A stretch of DNA of 64,000 nt from Rhabdobacter roseus. GTDB lineage: Bacteria > Bacteroidota > Bacteroidia > Cytophagales > Spirosomataceae. Shown piece by piece: positions 7,121 to 16,265 of the stretch; position 1 is the stretch's first letter; each line of letters begins with the position of its first letter. The position numbers and the translations under genes were made by a program. The DNA lies in assembly GCF_014202275.1 (NCBI RefSeq), contig NZ_JACHGF010000001.1, positions 930,001-994,000 on the forward strand, written 5' to 3'. The notes beneath the pieces are model-generated. The model ran no database searches. It was not told the DNA's origin and saw only the letters and a list, made by a program, of their open reading frames with translations.

Positions 7121-8596
7121 TTAGGGTTGAAGAACAGCCCCGGCACCGGTCGTTACGGGTCGGAAATCGGCCTTGGGGGCGTCGCAGGTGGGGCAGGTGT
7201 AGTGCTCGGGCAGGGCGGCAAAGGCTAGGCCGGGGGGTACTTGGCGGAGGGCGTCGCCGTAGGTGGCGTCATAGACCGTGAGGCAGTGCGGGCATTGGTG
7301 CGTCAGGTAGGTACCTGGGGAGGCCACCAAAGTACCTACCGGAGGTACTTCTGCCTCCTGGGCCACCCGGTGGGTATCCGTCCGGCTGGCGTTGAATTTC
7401 CGGCAGAGGCGATCCAACTGGCCGGGTAGGTGGATTTTCCAGAGCCCCCGCTCGAAGAGCAGGTACTTGCGGCGGTTGGGGTTAAAGTGCTCGGTATGAT
7501 AGAGGTCGTAGACGCTGAGAAGGGGGTACTTTCCCAGCCGCAGCAGCGGCCGCTTCCGGATCAGCACCGAGCCGAAGACCTCCGACCGCGGGCGGGTCTG
7601 GACGCCGAAGCACAGGCCGAAGGTGCGGGTATCGTGCTTTTGGAAGTAGCCCAGTACGTCGTTTTTCAGGGAGGTACCTTCGTCGCTATGATCCTCGGTT
7701 TGCCAGGCCAGCTCGTTGGCGGCGTGGCGCACGTTGATGTTGTGCCGCCCTAGTACCTGGCTCCAGGCTTCGCGGTGTTTCTCTTCAATACCTTTAATAA
7801 TCAACGATTTCCAGGGCGTGACGCACAGCTCGCCCACGCGGGTAGTAAGGCAGAGCGTACAGAGGTCGCGGAGCAGGGCCACGGAGAACAGCTCGTTGCG
7901 GCGGTAAAGCCCCAGCCAGGTGCGGGAGCCGTAGCGGTTGAAGCCCTCGTAGTAGGGCAGCGAAAAGTCGGGTAGTTCTACCTCTTGCGTGGCGGGCTGG
8001 GTAATAAAGGTACTTGTCTGGTTCACGGCCGCGTAGAGCGTGTCTTCGTCGGGGTACTTTTGGGTGAGCAGGGCCGCTTCGACGGCCCGCGCCAGCCGCA
8101 CCAGGTCGTTGGTATAAATCAGATCGCGCCACCGAAACACGGTGTTGGTTTGCTTGGGCCGCACGTACAGGTACCAGAAGTGCGGCTCGGGCGAGGCAAT
8201 AAAATTGAGATTTCCCGTAAAAAAAGGCGTAAAACTCTGCTGCGAATCCGAGAGGTTGACCTTGAGCCGGGGGGCGTAGTCGAAGCGGTCGAGCACGGTA
8301 TGGTACTCGCTTTCGGTGAGCCACTGGCCGGTACGAAATACCTCCTCGGCGCAGTAAGAGCTAATGAGGTTGGGGTGCTGGTCGGCATTGAGCTCGTAGG
8401 GTACCTGCTGGGCAGCGAGGCTTCGTTCCAGAAAACGCAGGTCTTCGGCAGGTACCTTCATGAGTAGCTGCTGGCGACTGCCAAAGCGTACCTGCCGCAC
8501 CCCAGCACCCTGGGCGGCGGTCAGGATGTCGCGCAGGGTACCTGCCGACACGATGCCGCCGGGCAGGTTTATTTTTAGCGTAGGGTCGTTGCGCAT
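7121..8596 (-). CDS. sulfite/nitrite-reductase-like protein with C-terminal rubredoxin domain
   Basis: A 491-residue protein. The N-terminal part (INLPGGIVSAGTLRDILTAA, then VRQVRFGSRQQLLMKV) resembles the ferredoxin-like substrate domain of siroheme nitrite/sulfite reductases. The last ~60 residues are a rubredoxin with both CxxC knuckles, CPHC and CPTC (in HYTCPTCDAPKADF), which would bind one iron. I see no complete four-cysteine siroheme/[4Fe-4S] signature, so it is probably not itself a reductase. An electron-transfer or assembly role beside nitrate reductase is inferred. It lies 6 bases after the nitrate reductase gene. Confidence 0.75.
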   Translation of the reverse strand: MRNDPTLKINLPGGIVSAGTLRDILTAAQGAGVRQVRFGSRQQLLMKVPAEDLRFLERSLAAQQVPYELNADQHPNLISSYCAEEVFRTGQWLTESEYHTVLDRFDYAPRLKVNLSDSQQSFTPFFTGNLNFIASPEPHFWYLYVRPKQTNTVFRWRDLIYTNDLVRLARAVEAALLTQKYPDEDTLYAAVNQTSTFITQPATQEVELPDFSLPYYEGFNRYGSRTWLGLYRRNELFSVALLRDLCTLCLTTRVGELCVTPWKSLIIKGIEEKHREAWSQVLGRHNINVRHAANELAWQTEDHSDEGTSLKNDVLGYFQKHDTRTFGLCFGVQTRPRSEVFGSVLIRKRPLLRLGKYPLLSVYDLYHTEHFNPNRRKYLLFERGLWKIHLPGQLDRLCRKFNASRTDTHRVAQEAEVPPVGTLVASPGTYLTHQCPHCLTVYDATYGDALRQVPPGLAFAALPEHYTCPTCDAPKADFRPVTTGAGAVLQP

Positions 8597-8602
8597 AGGT
8601 CG

Positions 8603-11600
8603 TTACGATTCGTGCGTTACCAGGTGGTTCTCGTTCAATTTCTCCAAAATACTACGTACCTCCGGACGGCAGGAGCCGCAGCCCGTACCCGCGCCGGTAA
8701 GCTGGCTGAGCTTCTGAAAATCACGGCAGCCGCCCCGGATGGCTTTTTCGAGGTTGCCCTGGCCCACGTTGTTGCAGGAACACACCAGCTTCCCGGCCAC
8801 GGGGTCGGCTTTTTGGCCGGAGCGCAGGAGCTGGAGGCGTTTGTCGGAGAGCTCGGTGCCGTGGGCAATGAGGTCGCGGAATTCCTGAAATTCGTTTTTA
8901 TCACCCACCAGGATCGCGCCTACGAGTTTATCGCGGTGTACGATGCACTTTTTGTAGTAGCGCCGGGCCTTGTCGATAAACACGATCTCCTCGTAGGTAG
9001 GGTCGTCGGGTGGGGCTTCGGGCAGGCCGATGCTGCACAGGTGCAGGCCTTCCATTTTCAGGATACTGACCGAGACACTCCCCCGGTAGGGCGCGAGCTC
9101 GTCGCCGCCCAGGTACCTGGCTATGACTTCGGCCTGTTGCTCGGCGGCCAGCGTAATGCCCCACATCTGGCCGCGCCACTGGGCTATTTCGCCCGCGGCA
9201 AAAATGGACGGGTCGGACGTCTGGAGGTAGTCGTTGACCACCACGCCGCGGTGGCATTCCAGCCCGGCGGCGCGGGCCAGCTCGGTGTTGGGTACCGTGC
9301 CGATGGCCATCACCACCACCTGGCACGCGATCCAGGTACCTGACTTGAGCCGCACGCCTTCTACGCGCTCGGTGCCGGTAAAGAGCTGTACTTCGTCGTT
9401 GAAATACACCTCGATGCCCCGGTCCAGCAGTTCCTGGTAGAGGAGCTCGCCCGCGAGGGGGTCCAGCTGGCGCTCCATGAAGCGGCTGATGCGCTGCACC
9501 ACCGTCACGCGTACGTTGATCTGGCGCAGCGAGGCCGCCAGCTCCAGGCCCAGCAACCCCCCGCCCACGATCACCGCGTGCGGCTGGGGTTGTTGCAAAA
9601 AGGGCAGCAGCGAGTCGGCGTCGAGCCGGGAGCGGAGGTTGAAAATCCCCGGCAGACGAGGTACCCCCGGGGGCACAAACGCCCGGCTACCCGTACCGAG
9701 CAGAAGCTTGTCGTAGGAATGTTCCTGGCCGTGGCTGTCGGTAACAACCTTATTCTTGCGGTCGATGTGGTCGATGCCCACGCCCTTGTGTACAAAAATG
9801 TTTATCTCCGCAAACTGCTCCTCGCGAAGCTTGACGAGTTGTTCCCAGCTTTGCGCCCCGCTGATGTAGTCGGGTAGAAGTACCCGGTTGTAAAAGGGGT
9901 AGATTTCCTGGGAAAAAACGTGGATTTCGTCGTCCTGATTCAGCGCCCGGTGCGCCTGAATGAAGCCCAGTCCCGCCGAGCCCGCCCCCACGACGATGAT
10001 CTTCTCCCGTACTTTGCGGTAAGGAAGTACCTGCACGGCCGAGTACTTGTAGTCGGGCTCCTTGGAGCGCGGGTCCAGCAGGCTGTGGGTGAGGTTGTTG
10101 GCGCGCCCAAGGGTACTTTCCAGCAGTTTGCCCCAGTGCATGGGCAGGAAGCACAGGCCGGGCCGCACGTCTTCGCTGAGTTGGGCCTTCACGCGTACCT
10201 CGCCCCGGCGGCCCGTTACCTGCACCAGTTGCCCGTCCCGGATACCGCGCGCGGCGGCATCCTGCGGGTGTAGTTGCAGGAACGGCTCGGGCGTATGCTG
10301 ATTGAGCTTGGCCACGCGGCCCGTTTTGGTCATGGTGTGCCACTGATCGCGGAGGCGGCCCGTTGTCAGGATGAGCGGAAAGTCCTCGTCCGTCGGCTCC
10401 GACGCGTTGCCGTCGGGTACGGCGTGGAGCTGAGCGCGGCCGTTGGGCGTGTAAAAACGGTGGTCCGTAAACAGCCGCGGGGTACCTTGTCCGTGGCTAC
10501 CCGCCGGGTAGGGCCACTGCACGCTCCGTTTTTCCCGCAGCAGCGCGTAGCTGACGCCCGTCACGTCTACGTTGGTTCCGAGGGTACTTTGGGCGTACTC
10601 CTGGTATACTTCGGAGGTACTTTGGTAGTTAAATGCTTTCTCAAAACCCATTTTCTGCGCAAAGCGCCAGATGATCTCGGCGTCGGGCAGGGCCTCGCCG
10701 GGGGCGGCAAGTACCTGGGGAAGGTAGGTGATGCGCCGCTCGGCGTTGGTCATGGTACCTTCCTTTTCGAGCCATCCGGCGGCCGGAAGTACCACGTCGG
10801 CGTAGGCTACCGTATCGGCGCGGCTGGAAATATCCTGCACTACCACAAAACGGGCTTTTTTCAGAGCTTCCTCCACGGCGGGGGTATTGGGCAGGCTTAC
10901 CAGCGGATTGGTATTGATGATCCAGATGGCCTTGAGCGGCTGGGCGTCGTCGGCCAGGGCTTCAAAGAGCTCCGTGGCCGTGAGGCCGGGTTTATCGGCA
11001 ATGTGGACTGGGCTGTTCCAGAAGGCCTCCATCTCGGCGCGGTGGGTGGGGTTGGTCACGTCGCGGTGGGCGGGCAGGCCGTTGGCCAGGCCGCCTACCT
11101 CCCGGCCCCCCATGGCGTTGGGCTGGCCCGTCAGCGAGAACGGCCCGTTGCCGGGCTTGCCGATGCGCCCCGTGATGAGGTGCAGGTCGATGAGCGAAAG
11201 ATTTTTATTAACCCCCACCACCGACTGGTTCATGCCCATGGTCCACAAAGAGAGGAAGCCCTTCGACCGGCCGATCCAGGTCGCGGCCTGCCGGATGGCC
11301 TCCGGATCGAGGCCACACAGGTCGGCGGCCTCCTCCACCGTGCGCTGCATCACCTGCGCCCGGTAGGCTTCGAAGCCGTCGGTACGCCGGGCGATGAAGT
11401 CGGCGTCGAGGTACCCTTCCTCGATCAGTATCCGGCCCAGGGCGTTGTTGAGCACGATGTCCGTGCCGGGCCGGAGGGGTAGGTGCAGGTCCGAGGAGAG
11501 GGCGGTATCGGTGCGGCGCGGGTCCACGCAAATGATTTTTACGGCCGGGTTGGCGGCTTTGTGGGCTTCGATGCGCCGCCAGATGATCGGGTGGCACCAG

Positions 11601-12151
11601 GCCGGATTGGCCCCCTGCACGTAAAACACGTCGGCGGCTTCGAGGTCGTCGTAGCAAACGGGTACCGAATCCTCGCCTAGCGTGAGCTTGTAGCCCACCA
11701 CCGCCGAGCTCATGCAAAGCCGCGAATTAGTATCAATGTTGTTGGAGCCGATGAAGCCTTTAATGAGCTTATTGACCAGATAATACTCCTCCGTCAGGCA
11801 TTGGCCCGACACGTAAAACGCAACTGCATCGGGCCCGTACTTTTGGATGAGCGTCCGGAATACCGCCGCCGTACGGTCCAGGGCCTCGTCCCAGCTTACG
11901 TGCTGCCGGGGCATGGACCGGCTGGCGCGCATCTGCGGGTACAGCAGCCGGTCCGACTGGTCCATGACGGTGTAGTGCAGGTTCATGCCCTTGGAGCAAA
12001 GCTGTCCCCGGTTGGAAGGGTGCTGCGGGTCGCCCGCTACGGTCAGTCGTCCGTCCAGCTCCTGCTTCACCACCACACCGCAGCCCACGCCGCAGTAGCA
12101 GCAGGTAGTTGGGTGGGTGGTGGGTCCGTTTGGTCGTGCCCCTGTGCTCAT
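8603..12151 (-). CDS. assimilatory nitrate reductase fused to an FAD/NAD(P)H reductase and [2Fe-2S] domain
   Basis: A 1182-residue single-chain enzyme predicted to reduce nitrate to nitrite in the cytoplasm. Residues ~15-60 carry the [4Fe-4S] motif CCYCGVGCG...CSKG. The molybdopterin oxidoreductase and dinucleotide-binding domains fill up to about 700 (QGANPAWCHPI, WTMGMNQS, RDQWHTMTKTGR). From ~717 a second half begins: FAD site VVGAGSAGLG, NAD site VIVGGGLLGLELA, then at ~1107-1165 a BFD-type cluster domain with CSC and CGSC. The second half resembles NasC/NasB or the front half of NirB, so electrons from NAD(P)H can reach the molybdenum without a separate subunit. Absence of a Tat signal supports a cytoplasmic assimilatory role. 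It requires bis-MGD (mobA at 325). Confidence 0.93.
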   Translation of the reverse strand: MSTGARPNGPTTHPTTCCYCGVGCGVVVKQELDGRLTVAGDPQHPSNRGQLCSKGMNLHYTVMDQSDRLLYPQMRASRSMPRQHVSWDEALDRTAAVFRTLIQKYGPDAVAFYVSGQCLTEEYYLVNKLIKGFIGSNNIDTNSRLCMSSAVVGYKLTLGEDSVPVCYDDLEAADVFYVQGANPAWCHPIIWRRIEAHKAANPAVKIICVDPRRTDTALSSDLHLPLRPGTDIVLNNALGRILIEEGYLDADFIARRTDGFEAYRAQVMQRTVEEAADLCGLDPEAIRQAATWIGRSKGFLSLWTMGMNQSVVGVNKNLSLIDLHLITGRIGKPGNGPFSLTGQPNAMGGREVGGLANGLPAHRDVTNPTHRAEMEAFWNSPVHIADKPGLTATELFEALADDAQPLKAIWIINTNPLVSLPNTPAVEEALKKARFVVVQDISSRADTVAYADVVLPAAGWLEKEGTMTNAERRITYLPQVLAAPGEALPDAEIIWRFAQKMGFEKAFNYQSTSEVYQEYAQSTLGTNVDVTGVSYALLREKRSVQWPYPAGSHGQGTPRLFTDHRFYTPNGRAQLHAVPDGNASEPTDEDFPLILTTGRLRDQWHTMTKTGRVAKLNQHTPEPFLQLHPQDAAARGIRDGQLVQVTGRRGEVRVKAQLSEDVRPGLCFLPMHWGKLLESTLGRANNLTHSLLDPRSKEPDYKYSAVQVLPYRKVREKIIVVGAGSAGLGFIQAHRALNQDDEIHVFSQEIYPFYNRVLLPDYISGAQSWEQLVKLREEQFAEINIFVHKGVGIDHIDRKNKVVTDSHGQEHSYDKLLLGTGSRAFVPPGVPRLPGIFNLRSRLDADSLLPFLQQPQPHAVIVGGGLLGLELAASLRQINVRVTVVQRISRFMERQLDPLAGELLYQELLDRGIEVYFNDEVQLFTGTERVEGVRLKSGTWIACQVVVMAIGTVPNTELARAAGLECHRGVVVNDYLQTSDPSIFAAGEIAQWRGQMWGITLAAEQQAEVIARYLGGDELAPYRGSVSVSILKMEGLHLCSIGLPEAPPDDPTYEEIVFIDKARRYYKKCIVHRDKLVGAILVGDKNEFQEFRDLIAHGTELSDKRLQLLRSGQKADPVAGKLVCSCNNVGQGNLEKAIRGGCRDFQKLSQLTGAGTGCGSCRPEVRSILEKLNENHLVTHES

Positions 12152-12194
12152 GGTTGCTTTTATTAGAATTGAAAAAAACGTACTCCCAGGTACC

Positions 12195-13490
12195 TTAGGC
12201 TACGGCTACTTCGGGTTCTTCCACCCGTACTTTCTCAAAGCTCATCACCGCCACAAGGGCCGCAATGGCCGCTACGGCCAGTCCGATGTACAGGAACGCC
12301 TGCGAATAGCTGATGGTGCTGGACTTGAAGAGAAAGCCCGCCAGTACGGCCCCCACGTTGCCACCCGCCCCCACGATGCCGCTCACCGAGCCTATCGCTT
12401 TTCGGTTAATAAACGGTACGATGGCGTAGGTAACGCCGTTGGCCATTTTCAAGAACATGGCGAAGCCCAGCATGGCTACCACCGCCGCGGCCAGGTGGCC
12501 CGTTTGGGCAAAGAGCGCAATGCCGGTCCCTTCCAACGCCAGCAACAGCGCCAGCAGGTACCCCTTGCCCTTCATGCCGTAGCGGTTGCCTACCTTGTCG
12601 GCCAGGATACCGCCCAGGGCGCGGGCAAAAAGATTCATGAAGCCAAAAGTACCCGCCAACAGTCCGGCCGTGGTGAGGGTGGTGCCGAAGTTTTCGGAAA
12701 AGTACAACGCCGCGATGTTGTCAAAGGTAATCTCGATGCCAAAACAGGCCCCGTAGGCCAGGAAAAGTACCCAGGTGCGAGGATCTTTGGCCGCCAGGGC
12801 CAAGGTACCTTTGGCCTTGGGCGAAGTACCCCGTTGCTGCGCCAGCTCGTCGAAATTGCCCGCCGGGGTATCTTTGGTGTAGCGGTAGTAAAGGACCGCC
12901 AGCACCAGCAGGATGACGCCCGGCACGATCATGGCCAGCCGCCAGGCCGAAGCCGGTACGAAACCAAACCCCACGAAAGCGGCGAAGATCAGCGGCATCA
13001 CCATGTTGGTAATACCGCCCCCGAGGTTGCCCCAGCCACCGGCCACGGCGTTGGCCGTACCGACGATCTTCTGGTCAAACATCACGGAGGTGTGGTACTG
13101 CGTAATGACAAACGATGCCCCGATGACCCCGATCGCCAGGCGGAACAGCAGGAAGGCTTCGTATGTATGGACCAGCCCCACCGTCATGACCGGAATGGCC
13201 GACAGCGCCAGCAGGGCCGAGTAGGTTTTGCGCGGCCCCCAGCTGTCGCACAGCCGCCCGATCAGGATGCGGGCTACTACCGTGGCGGCTACGGAGGCGA
13301 TGATGGTGTTGCCGATCTGCTCCTTGGTGAGGCCCAGGTCGTCCTTGATGACTTTCATGAGGGGCGCGATGCCAAACCAGCCAAAGAAGCAGAAGAAGAA
13401 TGCCAGCCAGGTGAGGTGGAAGGTCCGCATAGGTACCCCGCGGAAGCTGAATATGTTGAGTTTTTCGAGTGGTTTTTGAGACGTCTGCAT
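12195..13490 (-). CDS. NarK/NasA-type nitrate/nitrite MFS transporter
   Basis: A 431-residue protein with about 12 hydrophobic helices. It carries the nitrate-porter signatures AGGWGNLGGGITN and, in the second half, GIVGAGGNVGAVLAG, both glycine-rich substrate-path motifs of the NNP family. GRLCDSWGPRK is the MFS cytoplasmic loop 2-3 motif. It brings nitrate (and possibly exports or imports nitrite) across the inner membrane for the reductase encoded 43 bases downstream. The gene order porin, transporter, reductase makes a single transcript likely. Confidence 0.93.
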   Translation of the reverse strand: MQTSQKPLEKLNIFSFRGVPMRTFHLTWLAFFFCFFGWFGIAPLMKVIKDDLGLTKEQIGNTIIASVAATVVARILIGRLCDSWGPRKTYSALLALSAIPVMTVGLVHTYEAFLLFRLAIGVIGASFVITQYHTSVMFDQKIVGTANAVAGGWGNLGGGITNMVMPLIFAAFVGFGFVPASAWRLAMIVPGVILLVLAVLYYRYTKDTPAGNFDELAQQRGTSPKAKGTLALAAKDPRTWVLFLAYGACFGIEITFDNIAALYFSENFGTTLTTAGLLAGTFGFMNLFARALGGILADKVGNRYGMKGKGYLLALLLALEGTGIALFAQTGHLAAAVVAMLGFAMFLKMANGVTYAIVPFINRKAIGSVSGIVGAGGNVGAVLAGFLFKSSTISYSQAFLYIGLAVAAIAALVAVMSFEKVRVEEPEVAVA

Positions 13491-13523
13491 GGTTGTGAAG
13501 GCGTTTGGTGGTGAAAAAAAAGA

Positions 13524-14885
13524 TTACTTCGTCAGAAAATCCGGCCGGATGTTGATCATGAGGTAGGCCCAGTTGGCCGTTTTGCGGGCGTTAGGTACCT
13601 GCTTTACTTCGGCCAGGGCAGGGGTAGTCCAGAAGGCGCAGTAGCCCGCCTGGAAACCGATCGTTTTGGTGAGCCCGTAGTTCAGGATCACGTCCAGCTC
13701 GGTGCCCAGGCCCCGGCTCAGCGGCTGCTGGTCGCGGCCCGTCACGGGCGTGGCGCTGACAAACTCGTGCAGGTCGGTATGGATGGTCAATTTGGTATTG
13801 ACCTTATACACGCTGCTGAGGTAGTAGTTTACGAGCCCGCCCGGCCCGAAGCCGTCGGCCACGTAGAAGTAGTCCATCTGGCCCCAAAACTTGTGCGGCG
13901 TGCCGTAGAGCGGGTCGAAGCGGCGGTTTTGAGAAGTACCCCGCGGCTGGCCCGAAAGGTAGTCTACGCCGGGCCCCACGCTCAGGCGCGGCGAAAAATC
14001 GTAGAGGGTACTTAGCGCGTAAGCCGCGGCGTTCAGCTTTGCGCCGTCTTTGTCGCGGCCGGTTTGCCGGTAGGCGCTGGCCGTCAGGTGAAAGTGTTGG
14101 CCCAGCTGCGTGCGCAGGTACGGTCCCAGCGTCACGCGGCTCCAGGTACCTGTGGTAGGTACTTTGAGGCCGTTTTCGTCCGGGAGGTACTTGTTAAAAT
14201 CGTCTTTCAGAACCAGGAACGACAGGCTCCCGCTTTTGAGTTTTTGCCCCAGGTACAAAAACTGTAGGGATTTATACATCGTCCCGATGCCGTTGGTACC
14301 GGCGGCGTAGCCGGTAGGTACCCCGTCGTACAAAGTACCCGTTTTTGCCTCACGGTTCTGATTATACGCAAGTCCCAAATGCGCCGTAAAATTCCGGTAG
14401 CCATACTTGAGCAGCGCGGCGTCGTGGCGGCGCGCCTGCTGCAGCCAGTCGAGGTTGCCGAGTAATCGGCTGTCGTCGTAGACCAGCTCCTGCCGCCCTA
14501 GTTTAAGCGACAAGTCTTTGCCCAGCCGGGTTTGGTTGGTATCCAGCAGGCTTAGCTCGGCCCAGGCTTCGTGCAGCATGAGGCCGTTCAGGGCGGCCTG
14601 GGTGGTGCGGTGGTGAGTAGAGGCATCCTGCCCCCAGACGCGCACGTCCTGGAGGGCCAGGAAAAACTTCGTGCGGTAGCCGCTATAGCCTACGTTCAGG
14701 CGGGTGCGCTGGGAGGTGAAAAAAGCCGCAGGTTGACCTTCCTGCAAAGGGGTACCTTGGCCGTCGCGGAGCTCGGTGCGGGTACGTACCTGGCCCGTGA
14801 AGCTGAGCTGCGCCTGGGCCATGGACCCCATAAAAACGCCAAGCGCCGCCATACTTAGCCGGAATAAGTAGAAGTTTATTTTCAT
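13524..14885 (-). CDS. alginate-export-family outer-membrane beta-barrel, first gene of the nitrate operon
   Basis: A 453-residue protein with signal peptide (MKINFYLFRLSMAALGVF, cleavage after AQA). The start is set at 14885 because the open frame upstream (to 14978) has no signal sequence. After LSFTGQVRTRTELRDGQG come many alternating beta-strands and tyrosine/arginine-rich turns, ending in a hydrophobic strand (YLMINIRPDFL). The fold is that of the AlgE-like 'alginate export' porins. Being the first gene ahead of the nitrate transporter and reductase, it is more likely an anion (nitrate/nitrite) porin than an alginate exporter. That substrate is inferred from context only. Confidence 0.78.
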   Translation of the reverse strand: MKINFYLFRLSMAALGVFMGSMAQAQLSFTGQVRTRTELRDGQGTPLQEGQPAAFFTSQRTRLNVGYSGYRTKFFLALQDVRVWGQDASTHHRTTQAALNGLMLHEAWAELSLLDTNQTRLGKDLSLKLGRQELVYDDSRLLGNLDWLQQARRHDAALLKYGYRNFTAHLGLAYNQNREAKTGTLYDGVPTGYAAGTNGIGTMYKSLQFLYLGQKLKSGSLSFLVLKDDFNKYLPDENGLKVPTTGTWSRVTLGPYLRTQLGQHFHLTASAYRQTGRDKDGAKLNAAAYALSTLYDFSPRLSVGPGVDYLSGQPRGTSQNRRFDPLYGTPHKFWGQMDYFYVADGFGPGGLVNYYLSSVYKVNTKLTIHTDLHEFVSATPVTGRDQQPLSRGLGTELDVILNYGLTKTIGFQAGYCAFWTTPALAEVKQVPNARKTANWAYLMINIRPDFLTK

Positions 14886-15176
14886 GATTGTTCGCGTAAA
14901 AAAGACCAAACGGAGCACGGGCGGGCGGCTGTGCGGCGAGCAGCAACGCCTTACTCTTCTCAAAACAAACGATGTCAATCGGTAAGAGACCGATCGCAGG
15001 AACGGAAGCGGGCCACAGGATGGTCCCTGGGTACATTTCCAAAGGCAGAAAGAATGTGCTTGAAAAGCAGATCAGGTAGGAATTCCTCTCAACGGACCAT
15101 CGCGAGGAATTTGGTTTACAAGTAAATTTCCATTTTCTTTGAAGCGTTTGTGTTTAACATAGACGAACCCTGTACG

Positions 15177-15216
15177 AAGCCGATCCAAAGGTGCCCCCAC
15201 ACCGGATCGGCTTTTT
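15177..15216 (+). terminator. strong hairpin with a U-run on the plus strand
   Basis: AAGCCGATCC (15177-15186) pairs with GGATCGGCTT (15204-15213), followed by a T-run and TTATTC on the plus strand. On the minus strand it sits just after SUMT but lacks a U-run in that direction. The rest of the gap 14886-15222 contains one small hairpin (14978-14994) and no gene I can support. It should also hold the promoter of the nitrate operon. No annotated plus-strand gene ends here, so the terminator may serve a small RNA. Confidence 0.55.
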
Positions 15217-15222
15217 ATTCTT

Positions 15223-15984
15223 TTATAGAGCTACACTCGCGGCGCTCCGGAGGTATTCCGAGACGTACGCCGGATGCAGCGTCACTACTTCCCCAATCAC
15301 AAGTACCGCCGGAGCGCCCAGGCCCCGCTCAGCTACCAGCCGGGGTATTTCCCACACCTGGCCTACCACCGAGCGCTCCCGGCGGCGGGTGCCGTTCTGG
15401 ATGACGGCCATCGGCAGGTGGCCCCGGCCCAGCTGGGCGTAGATGGCACACAGCTCGTCGAGCTTGTTGAGACCCATCAGCACTACGACGGTAGCCTTCG
15501 ACTGCGCCGCCAGGTACAGGTCGTCGGAGAGCTCGCCGGTGCGGGTCGTACCTGTAATAACCCAGAAGCTCTCGCTAAGGCCCCGACGTGTCACCGGAAT
15601 CCCCTGCGCGGCGGGCACGGCCACACAGCTCGACACGCCCGGTACTACTTCGCACGGCACGCCGTGCCGCTGGGCGTACTCCATCTCCTCGTGCCCGCGG
15701 CCAAACACAAACGGATCGCCCCCTTTCAGCCGCACGACGTGCCCGCGCTTGCGGGCCAGGCGTACGGCCAGGGCGTTGATCTCTTCCTGCCGAAACGACG
15801 CCCTACCTGCCCGCTTCCCTACGTAGATCCGCAGCGCTTCCCGCGGCGCGTGGTCCAGCAGGGCCGGGTCGATCAGGTCATCGTACAGCAGTACGTCGGC
15901 CTGCTGAAGTACCTTCATTCCTTTTAGTGTCATGAGCTCTCCGTCGCCCGGACCCGCCCCCACGAGTGTTAGCTTTGGTTGCAT
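15223..15984 (-). CDS. cobA: uroporphyrinogen-III C-methyltransferase (SUMT)
   Basis: A 253-residue enzyme that methylates uroporphyrinogen III twice with S-adenosylmethionine to give precorrin-2, the first step toward siroheme. Motifs: LVGAGPGDGELMTLKG at the start, VVRLKGGDPFVFGRG (the central SAM-binding loop), EVVPGVSSCVAVPA and GIPVTRRGLS. Length is typical of the stand-alone enzyme without a CysG N-terminal half; the missing half is the gene at the left edge of the window. It is transcribed divergently from nirB, which needs siroheme. Confidence 0.95.
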   Translation of the reverse strand: MQPKLTLVGAGPGDGELMTLKGMKVLQQADVLLYDDLIDPALLDHAPREALRIYVGKRAGRASFRQEEINALAVRLARKRGHVVRLKGGDPFVFGRGHEEMEYAQRHGVPCEVVPGVSSCVAVPAAQGIPVTRRGLSESFWVITGTTRTGELSDDLYLAAQSKATVVVLMGLNKLDELCAIYAQLGRGHLPMAVIQNGTRRRERSVVGQVWEIPRLVAERGLGAPAVLVIGEVVTLHPAYVSEYLRSAASVAL

Positions 15985-16166
15985 CGTTTTTTCTTCAATA
16001 AAAGGTTGATATTAGAAATATACTACGTTTGATCACTTATGACTATCCGTAATAGTTGGTTCAAAATTAGCCTCATAATTTTAAAAAACAATAGTTTTAC
16101 CAAAAATTAAGTTTTAAAATGAAGCTTTATTGAAATAATAAATTAGGAATTGCGAAAAACACCATT

Positions 16167-16174
16167 TAATTTTG
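16167..16174 (+). promoter_or_regulatory. possible Bacteroidota -7 element for nirB
   Basis: TAATTTTG matches the Bacteroidota -7 consensus TAnnTTTG and lies about 90 bases upstream of the nirB start in an AT-rich divergent region (15985-16265). An upstream ATTG at 16149 could be a weak -33 box but its spacing is short. This is pattern matching only. Confidence 0.3.
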
Positions 16175-16265
16175 ATGTACTATTAATCAACAAGAAAATA
16201 TGTCAAAATAAGAATAGTTCAATAAAAGTACAGGGTTTATTCAACTTTACTAGTTAGTATTAACT

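Noticed and set aside
10274-11482. Plus-strand open frame of 402 codons inside the nitrate reductase gene
   Set aside because: It is antisense to well-matched molybdopterin domains, has repetitive G/R/V-rich composition from GC-rich opposite-strand DNA, and matches no family.
12117-13514. Plus-strand open frame of 465 codons opposite the NarK transporter
   Set aside because: The minus-strand frame encodes a clear 12-helix nitrate transporter; the plus-strand product is His/Gly/Gln-rich and has no recognisable domain.
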